A DNA stretch of 47,001 nt from CAYOEV01 sp964403075. Lineage in GTDB: Bacteria > Bacteroidota > Bacteroidia > Cytophagales > Cyclobacteriaceae. The translations under genes were made by a program, and so were the position numbers. The stretch covers positions 1 through 47,001 of the forward strand of contig CAYOEV010000022.1 of assembly GCA_964403075.1 (NCBI GenBank), given 5' to 3'. The notes below the pieces were generated by a model. It saw nothing but the letters and a program-made list of their open reading frames with translations, made no database searches and was not told the DNA's origin. Shown here one piece after another: positions 24,820-33,618 of this stretch; the stretch's first letter is position 1, and every line of letters begins with the position of its first letter.

Positions 24820-27800
24820 TCAATCTTTCACGATCGTTCGACTCAGCACCTGTCCGCCATGCGTCAGATTCAATACATACACGCCAGACTCCAGGCTTCG
24901 CACATCGAGTAAAACACTCCCGGCGTTGGCGGAAACCTCCATGAGCTGAATCCCTCCATTCAAGGCCACCCATTGTACCTGCACCACCTCTCGGTCTACA
25001 AACGGACCCTCCACACGCAACAATTGCTGGGCAGGGTTTGGGTAGAAAGACCACTCGGCATCAAGATCACCCGCGGACAATGTGGTATTTGGGTCGCCGT
25101 CCCCGTCATCCGTGTCATCCGTGTCAGTCACGGTAAGGGTAAAAGTATCTGAGGCCTCTCCGCCCCTTCCGTCATTGGCTGTGAGTGTGATGGTCGTTTC
25201 GCCTAAAGCAGCACCCCCGGCGAACTCAATGGCATCCCCACCGCTGATCGCAGCTGTCGCAATACTTCCATTTGAAGAAATGACCGTGTAAGTCAAAGGA
25301 TCACCATCAGGATCGGTAAACACATCGCTAATGTCTAACGTGCGGATCCCAAAGTCCTGAAAGTAGGTTTGGTCAGGGGCCTCATTGGCCACGAAGGGCA
25401 CCTGGTTGGGGGTATCGGAAATAGTCAAAACAAAAGCGTCACTGGCGGCGCCGTCCTTCCCATCGTCCACATTCACCGTTACTGTGGTACTACCCACACC
25501 CACTTCTGTAATTACGATCAGTTCACCATTCAGTGAAACTGTAGCTACCCCATCGTCCGAATTGGCAAGCACATAATTGAGTGCATCACCTTCGGGGTCC
25601 GTGAAAACCTCCTCTAATGAGATCTCCTCTGTGCCAAAACCCGTGGACAACGTGCGGTCTGGCAAGGCATTCTCGACAGTAGGCGGCTGATTGGGTTGAT
25701 AGGTGTAAGACCACAACTCATTACCTTCCGCCGCAGTGGCACCCAGGAAAAAAACCTTACTCCCCGTCACGGCAAACACCTGCTCAATCTGACCGCCGAA
25801 AAGCGCCAGGCGAACAGTGCCCGCCAGGGTGCCATTCGACACGTACAACTGCTTGCCATTCAAACCGTCGTTGACACCAAACACAATGTCGTTACCGTCG
25901 GCAGTAAATATTTTTAAGTCAAAGGGCTCTCCACCCAATTCGCCCCGAAAATCTCTAAGCACCTGAGTCCCCGATTCTGTACCGTCACTGATCCAGAGTT
26001 CCAGTCCATTTACCCCATCGTCTGCAGTAAAGTACAACATGCCATCCACGACCACCATTTCCTGGATATCATCAAAACTCTCCAAATAATCTTCATCTCC
26101 CAATACAAAAAGCTTGTCACCAACTGTGCCATCATTGGCCACAAAGAAAATCCGGTCATTGGTAGCGTCCAGAGTCAAAAGTTCAGGACTGCTACTCCCG
26201 GGGCCGGCATTGAGTTCGGTATCCATCATGGTGCCATCCGTGGTGCCATCGGTCCGCCACAATTCCCGACCATTGGCCCCATCATTGGCAGCAAAGTAGA
26301 CGGTTCCGTTCAGATTGACCAAATCTGTAGGTGAAGAACCCTGAGCCGCCACTGTGTTGATATTTTTTACGAGGCTGGCCGTCGTCCCATTGCTTTTCCA
26401 AAGCTCCGTACCGTTGGTGCCGTCGTTGGCAGAAAATAAAAACTCCGTGGCATTGAGACGTGTAAAATTGGCGGGATCTGCCTGTCCGGTACTGGGATTG
26501 ATATCCGTTACGCGAACCGTATTGCCGCTTGTGCCATCTGTTTTCCATACCTCACGACCCTCATCTTCAGTTCTGGCAGAAAAGTACACCGTGCCATTTA
26601 TATCGCTCAAAAACTGTGGGATAGAGCCATTTTCCCCTGCGCCGGTGTTAATGTCTTTGACCAGGGAAGTGGTGCCACCTGGAATATTGTAAGCCCATAG
26701 TTCCACATTTTCCAGCGTGGAACCACCCGCCGCAAACAGCACCTGCTCACCAAAAGGCAGCAGATCATTGATAGCACCTGAAAAGTTTACATCGTCACTA
26801 CCGATAATTTTGTTGGTCCCCCCTGAAGTCCCATCACTGATCCACAAATTGTTGGCATCTGCCGAAAAAAGCACCTCGTTACCTATTGCTGTGACATTGT
26901 CGATGGCGGTGGAATTATTCCCTGGGTTGAGGTCCTTAAAAAGCGCCGTTGTGGTGCCATCGGTATTCCACAACTCAGAGCCCTTGGCGTCATCGCCGAC
27001 AAACCATAGTCTACCATTGAAAACGACCATGTCTGCGGTTATACTCAAGTCATTGACGACTTCAACGGTGGATGCTCTCAAGGGACTACTCGCATCCGCT
27101 GACCACAATTGAGCGATGCCTCCCCCATCATCAGCGGTGAAAAACACCCGGTTATTGAAAGCAACCAAATCGCTGGGCTGGGAACTACCACTTCCAGCGT
27201 TAATGTCTGGTACCTGTGCCACAGAAGAACCATTATACACCCACATTTCGATGCCCGCACTGCCATTGCTTGCGGCAAAAAAGAGGTTGGTGCCCACCGC
27301 TGTCATAAAGTTGGGTAATGAACTGCCAGTGCCCATATTAATATCTGCTACCAATTCGGTGCCTGCAACCGTACCATTGGAGACATAAAGCTCATTGCCG
27401 GTTTCTCCGCCACCGAATCCGTTGTTGGCACTAAAAAAAACATCGTCGCCCAAAGCTGTGTAGCCAGACGCACCGGAGCCGGTACTCCCCGCACGGATAT
27501 TTTTTAGTTGTATCAGGGTTGTCCCGTCCGTGACATGCGGCTCTGTGCCATCTGCCCCATTTGTAGCTGTAAAAAACAGGAGACCATTATTGGCCAGCAA
27601 AGAGGAAGGATTGCTGCTGCCACTTGGATTGATATCATGTATTTCAACGGTTCCCGGTGCAGTGCCATCGGACTGCCACAGCTCAGTGTCACTGCCATCA
27701 TTGGCAGAAAAATAAAAGTGGTTACCTAAGACCGTTAAAAACTGAGGTGAGCCAGATTCGAAAGAAGGATTAATATCCTTAAGCATCATGGTGCCGTCCG

Positions 27801-28287
27801 TGGTGCCATCACTGGTCCATAGTTCAATGCCATTGTCGTCAATACCGTTGGTTGCAGAGAAATACAGTTTGCCCTCGAAGTCAATCAGAAAACGCGGAGT
27901 TGAGCTGGCATCCCCAGGATTGATGTCTTTTACCTTCAATGTACCCGCAGCAGTACCATCCGTGCGCCACAGTTCACGCCCTTCCTGATCTGCTGCAGAG
28001 AAGTAAACCAGCTCACCCACCTTGGCAAATTCCGCCGGCACCGACCCATCAATGCCAGGGTTTATGTCTTTTAACAAGCGCGTGCCACTGAAGGTGCCGT
28101 CGGTGATCCAAAGCTCAGAGCCATTTACCGCATCCGTGGCGCGGAAATACATCACCGAGCCGTCAACAAAAAATCTTTGTGGAACAGAAGATCCATTGCC
28201 ATCAGTGTTGATGTCCTGCGTAAGTGCGAACTGTGCCAGCAAATTGAAAGTCCCAAAACAGAGAAAAAAGCCTAACCAACGTTTCAT
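24820..28287 (-). CDS. Secreted ELWxxDGT-repeat protein with T9SS sorting domain
   Basis: A 1155-residue exported protein. A signal peptide (KRWLGFFLCFGTFNLLAQFA) is followed by about eighteen repeats of roughly 45 residues carrying ELWxxDGTxxGT and a companion YFSAxDG strand, probably a beta-propeller-like array. Two cadherin/Ig-like modules follow, each with a VFTDPxGDxLxY start. The last 80 residues begin WSFYPNPAQQLLRVEG and end SRTIVKD, the type A sorting domain of the Bacteroidota type IX secretion system. It is probably displayed or released at the cell surface. The start at 28287 is chosen because the signal peptide begins there; an earlier in-frame ATG adds eleven polar residues. Target ligand unknown. 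Confidence 0.92.
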   Translation of the reverse strand: MKRWLGFFLCFGTFNLLAQFALTQDINTDGNGSSVPQRFFVDGSVMYFRATDAVNGSELWITDGTFSGTRLLKDINPGIDGSVPAEFAKVGELVYFSAADQEGRELWRTDGTAAGTLKVKDINPGDASSTPRFLIDFEGKLYFSATNGIDDNGIELWTSDGTTDGTMMLKDINPSFESGSPQFLTVLGNHFYFSANDGSDTELWQSDGTAPGTVEIHDINPSGSSNPSSLLANNGLLFFTATNGADGTEPHVTDGTTLIQLKNIRAGSTGSGASGYTALGDDVFFSANNGFGGGETGNELYVSNGTVAGTELVADINMGTGSSLPNFMTAVGTNLFFAASNGSAGIEMWVYNGSSVAQVPDINAGSGSSQPSDLVAFNNRVFFTADDGGGIAQLWSADASSPLRASTVEVVNDLSITADMVVFNGRLWFVGDDAKGSELWNTDGTTTALFKDLNPGNNSTAIDNVTAIGNEVLFSADANNLWISDGTSGGTNKIIGSDDVNFSGAINDLLPFGEQVLFAAGGSTLENVELWAYNIPGGTTSLVKDINTGAGENGSIPQFLSDINGTVYFSARTEDEGREVWKTDGTSGNTVRVTDINPSTGQADPANFTRLNATEFLFSANDGTNGTELWKSNGTTASLVKNINTVAAQGSSPTDLVNLNGTVYFAANDGANGRELWRTDGTTDGTMMDTELNAGPGSSSPELLTLDATNDRIFFVANDGTVGDKLFVLGDEDYLESFDDIQEMVVVDGMLYFTADDGVNGLELWISDGTESGTQVLRDFRGELGGEPFDLKIFTADGNDIVFGVNDGLNGKQLYVSNGTLAGTVRLALFGGQIEQVFAVTGSKVFFLGATAAEGNELWSYTYQPNQPPTVENALPDRTLSTGFGTEEISLEEVFTDPEGDALNYVLANSDDGVATVSLNGELIVITEVGVGSTTVTVNVDDGKDGAASDAFVLTISDTPNQVPFVANEAPDQTYFQDFGIRTLDISDVFTDPDGDPLTYTVISSNGSIATAAISGGDAIEFAGGAALGETTITLTANDGRGGEASDTFTLTVTDTDDTDDGDGDPNTTLSAGDLDAEWSFYPNPAQQLLRVEGPFVDREVVQVQWVALNGGIQLMEVSANAGSVLLDVRSLESGVYVLNLTHGGQVLSRTIVKD

Positions 28288-28377
28288 AGTACCAGATTTT
28301 GTTGATTTAAAATTAATCAACTCTAGCCAGTCGCGCCAATTTCGTTCTCTTCGAGCCTATTGGCTAACTTCGCCTAC

Positions 28378-29034
28378 ATGAAACTATTACTTGTGATACC
28401 TTTTTACTTCTGCTTGTTAAACGCTGTCACTGCACAATGCGACACTTGTGGACAGGAAAAAGGACCAGACTATTGCTTTCAACTGGACCAAATGGAGAAC
28501 TATTGTGCGCAATTCAACGTCGGCCAGAATTCGTTCATGCTCCATGGTGGTAAAAAACCCAGGCAAATACCGATAGGCCAGCCGGACGATTACAAGTACC
28601 TGGAATCCCTGGCGCTAAATAAAAATTTGAAAATAAAGGCTTTGGAAATGGCCTTCATCCTTGAAGCCCTCGAAAAGTGGCCGTTGGAAGAGCGGCAACT
28701 GGGCTACAACTACACAGACAGCGGACTGGGCATTAAAATTATACAAAAGGGCTCCGGTGCCATGCCGCAAACAGGGGAGAAAGTCACTGTACATTACACG
28801 GGTTATCTGGAAGACGGAACCAAATTCGACAGCAGCGTAGACCGCGGAAAACCCTTTGCTTTTACCCTCGGGAGGGGTCAGGTTATCAAAGGGTGGGACG
28901 AAGGTTTTGCCCAACTGACAAAAGGTACCAGGGCGTGGCTACGCATTCCCCCAGACCTGGGCTATGGAAGTACACCTCGCGGACCTATACCCCCCAATAG
29001 TTTCATGCTGTTTGAAATTGAAATCCTGGAATAA
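28378..29034 (+). CDS. Exported FKBP-type peptidyl-prolyl isomerase with Cys-rich N-terminal part
   Basis: A 218-residue protein starting MKLLLVIPFYFCLLNAVTAQ, a signal peptide likely cleaved before the CDTC. The first 100 mature residues hold a small Cys-containing region (CDTC, YCFQ, YCAQ) and a helical stretch. From about residue 118 a standard FKBP domain follows: VTVHYTGYLEDGTKFDSS, GQVIKGWDEGF, and IPPDLGYGS with the final FEIEIL strand. It catalyses proline isomerisation, here most likely in the periplasm. The first 18 nt of a longer frame (from 28360) are ignored because the signal peptide begins at 28378. It is divergent from the ELWxxDGT gene. Confidence 0.88.
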   Translation: MKLLLVIPFYFCLLNAVTAQCDTCGQEKGPDYCFQLDQMENYCAQFNVGQNSFMLHGGKKPRQIPIGQPDDYKYLESLALNKNLKIKALEMAFILEALEKWPLEERQLGYNYTDSGLGIKIIQKGSGAMPQTGEKVTVHYTGYLEDGTKFDSSVDRGKPFAFTLGRGQVIKGWDEGFAQLTKGTRAWLRIPPDLGYGSTPRGPIPPNSFMLFEIEILE

Positions 29035-29132
29035 ACGACCATTCACAAGTTCAAGGATGTGCCAACGTACATTCGACCCTTACCTGAGGGATTGACCATG
29101 TAACAACCCCCTTACCACAACAATTTTAAGAT

Positions 29133-30956
29133 ATGTCAAAAATATGTTTTCCGTTGGTATTTGCGCTTTTGGCCACACAGGTACAGGCCCAAACTACCTA
29201 TCAGGTGTCCATCGATCTTAATGACACCAGAAACGATCAACTGTCGGTAGAAATCATGACACCTGAGGTGAAAAACAACTCCGTAGAGTACCACATGCCG
29301 AAGGTAGTGCCCGGCACCTACAGCATCTCTGATTTTGGACGCTTGGTTACCGATTTCCAGGCCCTGGATAAAAAAGGTAGACCCCTGGCAGTTGAGAGGC
29401 TGAGTACCAACCGGTGGAACATAGCGGATGCCAAAAACCTCGTGAAAATAACCTATCGGATACATGACTCTTACGACAAAGCCAAGGGATATAAAAACAA
29501 TCCCATTTTTGAACCCGGAGGCACCAACATCGAAGGAGATCGACAGGTATTTATACTGAATACGTTTGGTATTGTGGGCTATTTGCAGGGCATGAAGTCC
29601 TACCCTTACGAAGTGGCGGTCATCCACCCGGAAGAAATCTATGGGGCCACCTCGTTAAAAAGGAAATCAGCCAGCGCCACGAGCGACACCTTTAGCGCCC
29701 AGAATTATAATTCCCTGGTCGATGCGCCCATCATGTACTGTAAACCAGATACTATTACCCAAACAATCGCGGGAGCCAACATCATCGTCTCCGTTTTTTC
29801 ACCGAACGACCAACTGACAGCCAGAGATGTAATGAACAACCTTAAAGACCTCATGGAGGCACAAAGCCAATACCTGGGTGGCGCATTACCGGTAGACCGC
29901 TATGCTTACCTCATTTATTTATCGGATGAATCCAGCCTTTCCGGAGCCTGGGGCGCCTTGGAGCATTCGTACTCTTCCTTGTATTACTTACCCGAAAGTA
30001 ATCCGCAGCAGTTGAAGCAAACCGTTCGCGACGTAGCTGCCCATGAGTTTTTTCATATTGTCACGCCGCTGAGCATACACTCTGAGGAAATCCACAACTT
30101 CAACTACATAGAACCGGAAATGTCGCAGCATCTCTGGCTATATGAGGGAGTTACCGAATATAGCGCCAGCCATGTGCAGGTAAAATACGGATTGATTACA
30201 CCCGATCAATACCTGGAAACCATCCGCGAAAAACTGCAGGTGGCTGAGCAGTTTCCGGCGGTTTCGTTTACTGTCATGAGCAAAAATATTCTGGAGCCTG
30301 ACTACGAAGATATGTTTATCAATGTGTACAATCGAGGTGCTTTGATAGCCATGTGTCTGGATTTGTACCTGATTAAATACTCAAATGGCGAAAAGAATCT
30401 GCAGTGGTTGATGCGGGCACTGGCTGAAAAATATGGGATCAACGAACCGTTTAAGGACGAAGACCTGTTCGGCGTCATCGAATCACTGACCTATCCCGAA
30501 ATAGGCGAATTCCTGCGCATGCACGTAGAAGGAGATGAGCCACTACCTATTGCCAGGGTGTTGGGATGGGCAGGTATCAAGTATGCAGAAGAATTGAAAA
30601 TCGAAATAAATACCCTTGGGCAAGTCGGGATTGGTATCAACGAACAACAACAACTGGTAATCGCCGATGTATCTAACCTGAATGCATTCGGTAAAAAAAT
30701 GGGTTATCAAAAAGATGACATCCTGATAAGTGTGAATGGTGGCGCCATGACCCTTGCGTCTTATAAGGATACCATGGCCCAATTTGAAAGGTTGAATGCT
30801 GGTGAGGAAGTTACCGTAGTGGTGGAGCGTGAGGGTAAACAACTGCCACTTCGGGCACCTGTAACGAAAGTGAGCACTTCACAAGAGCATGTAATGACGT
30901 TTACGGAGGAAACGGCCAACTCGCAAATACCCAAATCCTGGTTAGGATTGCCATAA
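29133..30956 (+). CDS. M61-family metallopeptidase with PDZ domain
   Basis: A 607-residue exported peptidase related to glycyl aminopeptidase. A signal peptide of about 19 residues (ICFPLVFALLATQVQAQ) precedes the N-terminal beta domain. The catalytic zinc motif is HEFFH (residues 304-308) with the third ligand glutamate in WLYEGVTEY (338). A PDZ domain follows near residues 490-580, containing GIGINEQQQLVIADV and KKMGYQKDDILISVNG. This order matches the M61 family. Substrates are unknown; a role in periplasmic peptide processing is inferred. Confidence 0.9.
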   Translation: MSKICFPLVFALLATQVQAQTTYQVSIDLNDTRNDQLSVEIMTPEVKNNSVEYHMPKVVPGTYSISDFGRLVTDFQALDKKGRPLAVERLSTNRWNIADAKNLVKITYRIHDSYDKAKGYKNNPIFEPGGTNIEGDRQVFILNTFGIVGYLQGMKSYPYEVAVIHPEEIYGATSLKRKSASATSDTFSAQNYNSLVDAPIMYCKPDTITQTIAGANIIVSVFSPNDQLTARDVMNNLKDLMEAQSQYLGGALPVDRYAYLIYLSDESSLSGAWGALEHSYSSLYYLPESNPQQLKQTVRDVAAHEFFHIVTPLSIHSEEIHNFNYIEPEMSQHLWLYEGVTEYSASHVQVKYGLITPDQYLETIREKLQVAEQFPAVSFTVMSKNILEPDYEDMFINVYNRGALIAMCLDLYLIKYSNGEKNLQWLMRALAEKYGINEPFKDEDLFGVIESLTYPEIGEFLRMHVEGDEPLPIARVLGWAGIKYAEELKIEINTLGQVGIGINEQQQLVIADVSNLNAFGKKMGYQKDDILISVNGGAMTLASYKDTMAQFERLNAGEEVTVVVEREGKQLPLRAPVTKVSTSQEHVMTFTEETANSQIPKSWLGLP

Positions 30957-30996
30957 CGCAGCTACTCGTCCACCGCCAGCTATTACCGGCGTGCTG

Positions 30997-31365
30997 TTAT
31001 TTCTTGAGCAACTCCCCGGAAAGCTCCCGGTAAGGATAGGTGAGTTCAAGTGCCTGACTGATGATGCGGTACATCTCGTCGGTGTGCGAAGCCTGGGTCA
31101 ACTGCTTAGTCAACCTGGAAAACCGTTTTTTCATTTGATCATCCACGCCGGCATACGAAGCCAACTGAGCGCCCGCCTGGTTCCAGTAATCACGTATCTT
31201 TTGAATGTCCTCCTCCCGACTACCTGCTACATTGTAGCCCATCTCCCTTTTGCACAACCTGTAAAAAGTATCTACGCCCCACAAATCGGTAGCCGGAACA
31301 GGTTTGCGGTATATCCTGCGCATGAGAATTTCATAATCTGTGATTTTGAGGTATCTATCAATCAT
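30997..31365 (-). CDS. Hypothetical soluble protein
   Basis: A 122-residue protein without signal peptide or membrane segment. It begins MIDRYLKITDYEILMRRIY and is rich in Arg, Lys, Tyr and Gln, mostly helical by eye (EEDIQKIRDYWNQAGAQLAS, DDQMKKRFSRLTKQL). I do not recognise the family. I prefer this strand over an overlapping rightward frame of similar length (30991-31389) because its composition looks like a real protein, while the other reads as a mixture of Leu, Ser and His without pattern. It converges with the M61 peptidase gene, with 40 bp between stops. Confidence 0.6.
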   Translation of the reverse strand: MIDRYLKITDYEILMRRIYRKPVPATDLWGVDTFYRLCKREMGYNVAGSREEDIQKIRDYWNQAGAQLASYAGVDDQMKKRFSRLTKQLTQASHTDEMYRIISQALELTYPYRELSGELLKK

Positions 31366-31868
31366 TATTTTGAGGTTTGTCGCGAATAGAAACTAGGTAA
31401 AATTTATCAATACACATACATAATACTGCTTAAAGAGTATTTGACCTACTTTTTAATGCTACAACTATGAAATAAACAGTATCGACTCGGAACAGCCAAA
31501 CCCAAGCCTCACGGCGCCAGGTGGAGTCAACGTCTCTTATTTGCTGCAATTGTAAGACCGCAGTTGGCTATTACTCATTGAAACAGTGCCAAAAAATTCC
31601 ATGAATACCCGCAGCCCAGCCATGTATCCATGGCTCCAAAGCTCCCTGACTCCTTGTCAAGAAAATGTTCTTGTCAATGCTGGTCGTCTCATTACAAGAT
31701 GCAGTGTTACTTACTCTTGGATTACCTGACGGTCAATGACCATGCTTGTGCTATTCTGCTGGTTATTAAAGCCTCAGGATGAAGCACCTACCTTCTGATG
31801 GGCTGCCCTGAGCATTTGTCACTCCCATCAATTGTACGCCTTGGAAAATTGCTACCTATGGCTCAGCT
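31366..31868. other. Intergenic stretch with short hairpins, no gene seen
   Basis: About 500 bp without a supported gene; no frame longer than a few dozen codons. Visible elements are AGCCATG-tatc-CATGGCT (a 7-bp stem with 4-nt loop near 31617-31634) and TTGTCAAGAAAA followed by TTCTTGTCAA around 31654-31677, which contains both a direct and an inverted repeat. Possibly decayed sequence. Confidence 0.35.
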
Positions 31869-32468
31869 CTAATACTGGTGCTTGCCTCGTTCCCAGCCTT
31901 TATTACCCAGCCATTTCTGGGCTGAATCAGCGGCAGGTGCTTCAAGTTGGGTACCCATGCTGTCATTCCAGCGGTTGAGGTAGCCGAATAGCGCCACCAC
32001 GCCCATAATTTCCACTATTTCGCCTTCGTCCCAGAACTGTCTCATCCGCTCGCTGATGGCATCATCTACCGCATTGGGTACCGAGCTGGCAGCCACGGCC
32101 AAATCCAGGGCCGCCCTTTCCCCTTCGCTAAAGGCCGGATGAGATTTGTAATTCCAGATATTGTCCATTTGCTCCTTTTCCGCACCGTACCTCTCCGCCG
32201 CCCGGATTGTATGTGCCTGACAATAACGACATCCGGTGGCATGACTGGAAACAAAGGCAATCAATCTTTTGAACGCGCTGGTGACCCGACCCTTATTTTC
32301 CATGACTGCCTGATTCATCTCCAGGAACGCGGCGGCAATCTTCGGACGCCTCATCATGGTGGCAAGACTGTTGGGGGTAAAGCCAAGGGTTTCTTCATAG
32401 AACTCAGCCATTTCCCTCATCTCCGGATTTTCATCCCTGGGCAGGGGCCGAACCAACGGTTGTTTCAT
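31869..32468 (-). CDS. AhpD-like carboxymuconolactone decarboxylase family protein
   Basis: A 199-residue, helical protein of the AhpD/CMD fold. The redox motif CRYCQAH (Cys80, Cys83, His86 from the chosen start) is the catalytic CxxC-His of alkylhydroperoxidase-like members, which reduce peroxides with help from a disulfide partner. The start at 32468, MKQPLVRPLP, is chosen because it lies 7 nt after the SlyD-like gene's stop and gives a family-typical beginning; a longer frame overlaps that gene. A role in oxidative stress defence is inferred. Confidence 0.82.
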   Translation of the reverse strand: MKQPLVRPLPRDENPEMREMAEFYEETLGFTPNSLATMMRRPKIAAAFLEMNQAVMENKGRVTSAFKRLIAFVSSHATGCRYCQAHTIRAAERYGAEKEQMDNIWNYKSHPAFSEGERAALDLAVAASSVPNAVDDAISERMRQFWDEGEIVEIMGVVALFGYLNRWNDSMGTQLEAPAADSAQKWLGNKGWERGKHQY

Positions 32469-32475
32469 GAAAAGG

Positions 32476-32904
32476 CTAGTTAATTTCCACCAATTCAATT
32501 TCGAAGACCAAATCTTCTCCTGCCAGAGGATGATTGGCGTCGATGGTGATGGCAGCATCTGAAACCTCTTTGATCACTACCTGCGTCTGCTGCCCAGTTT
32601 CATTTGTGGCCATCAGTGTTTGTCCCACGCTCGGTTTCAGGTCTTCAGGAAGCTGTGTACGCGGAATTTCCTGGATCATGTTATCGTCACGATCGCCATA
32701 AGCTTCATCGGAAGGTATGGTCACCTCCACAATTTCACTTACTTCCAATCCCTGCACTGCCTTGTCAAATCCTGGGATCATTTGACCTCCTCCTACCACA
32801 AATTCCAGTGGCTCTCGCTGGCGGGAAGAATCAAATATTTCACCATTCACCAATTTTCCAGTATAGTGTACCTTCACTTTGTCGTTTGCTTTTGCTTTAG
32901 GCAT
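32476..32904 (-). CDS. SlyD-type FKBP peptidyl-prolyl isomerase
   Basis: A 142-residue cytoplasmic FKBP with the SlyD plan: an FKBP core split by an insert-in-flap (IF) domain. VKVHYTGKLVNGEIFDSS opens the core, GGGQMIPGFDKAVQGLEV follows, EEAYGDRDD-like PSDEAYGDRDDNMI marks the flap, and NHPLAGEDLVFEIEL closes the core. Such proteins speed prolyl isomerisation and act as chaperones. The His-rich metal-binding tail of E. coli SlyD is absent. It is first in a two-gene unit with the AhpD-like gene. Confidence 0.9.
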   Translation of the reverse strand: MPKAKANDKVKVHYTGKLVNGEIFDSSRQREPLEFVVGGGQMIPGFDKAVQGLEVSEIVEVTIPSDEAYGDRDDNMIQEIPRTQLPEDLKPSVGQTLMATNETGQQTQVVIKEVSDAAITIDANHPLAGEDLVFEIELVEIN

Positions 32905-32929
32905 AATCTGTCTTTTTAATAAGAAATCT

Positions 32930-32937
32930 CAAAGTTA
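32930..32937 (-). promoter_or_regulatory. Candidate minus-7 element of the slyD-like gene
   Basis: On the minus strand TAACTTTG matches the Bacteroidota TAnnTTTG element exactly, ending about 26 nt before the ATG at 32904. I saw no good TTTG minus-33 partner at the right distance, so this is a moderate call. Confidence 0.4.
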
Positions 32938-32964
32938 ACATTTCAAAGTACTTATTTCGTGCTC

Positions 32965-33618
32965 ATGGTCTTAAAGCTTGTACTACGTTTCCTCCCCTGG
33001 CTGCTTATCCTGATACTGGGCATATGGATTTGGCTACAAAAGAGCGACTTTCTGTTTGAACGAGAAGCTGGAAAGACCGAAACCATCCAGTCGGTATTGC
33101 TCCGGGAGACCGAGGCCATGGGCAAAATAGAATTAGTCAAGTACCGGATGCAGCAGATCACAGAAATTCACCAGGCGCGTGATCAATTAAAAATCTTTGG
33201 CATTCCCGTTCCTCACCCCTTCCTCACCGATACACGTGCCGGTCTCATAGGTGCGGGTGAGGCCGTTGGCTGCATCGACTTGACTCAACTCTCTGAAGAG
33301 GATTTGGTGACCCTCAACGATACTTTGTACGTGCGCTTACCAGCACCTGAAATGTGCTACTACAAGTTGGATTTAGATAAGTCCCGGCTATACGAATTTC
33401 AAAATAACTACGCACCGGAAGAGAAAACACGCATGCTGGTCGACTCGCTGTACCGCAAGGCAGAGCGTCAGATTCGCACCTCCGCACTGGAAATGGGTAT
33501 TCTGGAAGAAACCCGGATGCAGGCCCAAACACTGCTATTGCCCCTTTTTCGAAACATTTCTTCGAAAGAGGTGGTCATTACATTCGATTTAGAACAACAG
33601 ATTGGGCATGAAAAATAA
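32965..33618 (+). CDS. DUF4230 membrane-anchored protein
   Basis: A 217-residue protein with one N-terminal membrane helix (residues 6-25, LRFLPWLLILILGIWIWLQ) and an outside domain. The block LLRETEAMGKIELVKYRM followed by RAGLIGAGEAVGCIDLTQL and the NISSKEVVITFD ending fits DUF4230, a family of unknown function. The start at 32965 (ATG) is preferred; a GTG two codons earlier at 32959 is possible. The last 30 bp overlap the 3' end of nuoN on the other strand. Confidence 0.8.
   Translation: MVLKLVLRFLPWLLILILGIWIWLQKSDFLFEREAGKTETIQSVLLRETEAMGKIELVKYRMQQITEIHQARDQLKIFGIPVPHPFLTDTRAGLIGAGEAVGCIDLTQLSEEDLVTLNDTLYVRLPAPEMCYYKLDLDKSRLYEFQNNYAPEEKTRMLVDSLYRKAERQIRTSALEMGILEETRMQAQTLLLPLFRNISSKEVVITFDLEQQIGHEK

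Noticed and set aside
30991..31389. Rightward 132-codon frame opposite the 122-residue hypothetical protein
   Set aside because: The leftward reading has a more protein-like composition and ends naturally against the converging M61 gene. Only one of the two can be right, and I chose the leftward one, with moderate confidence.
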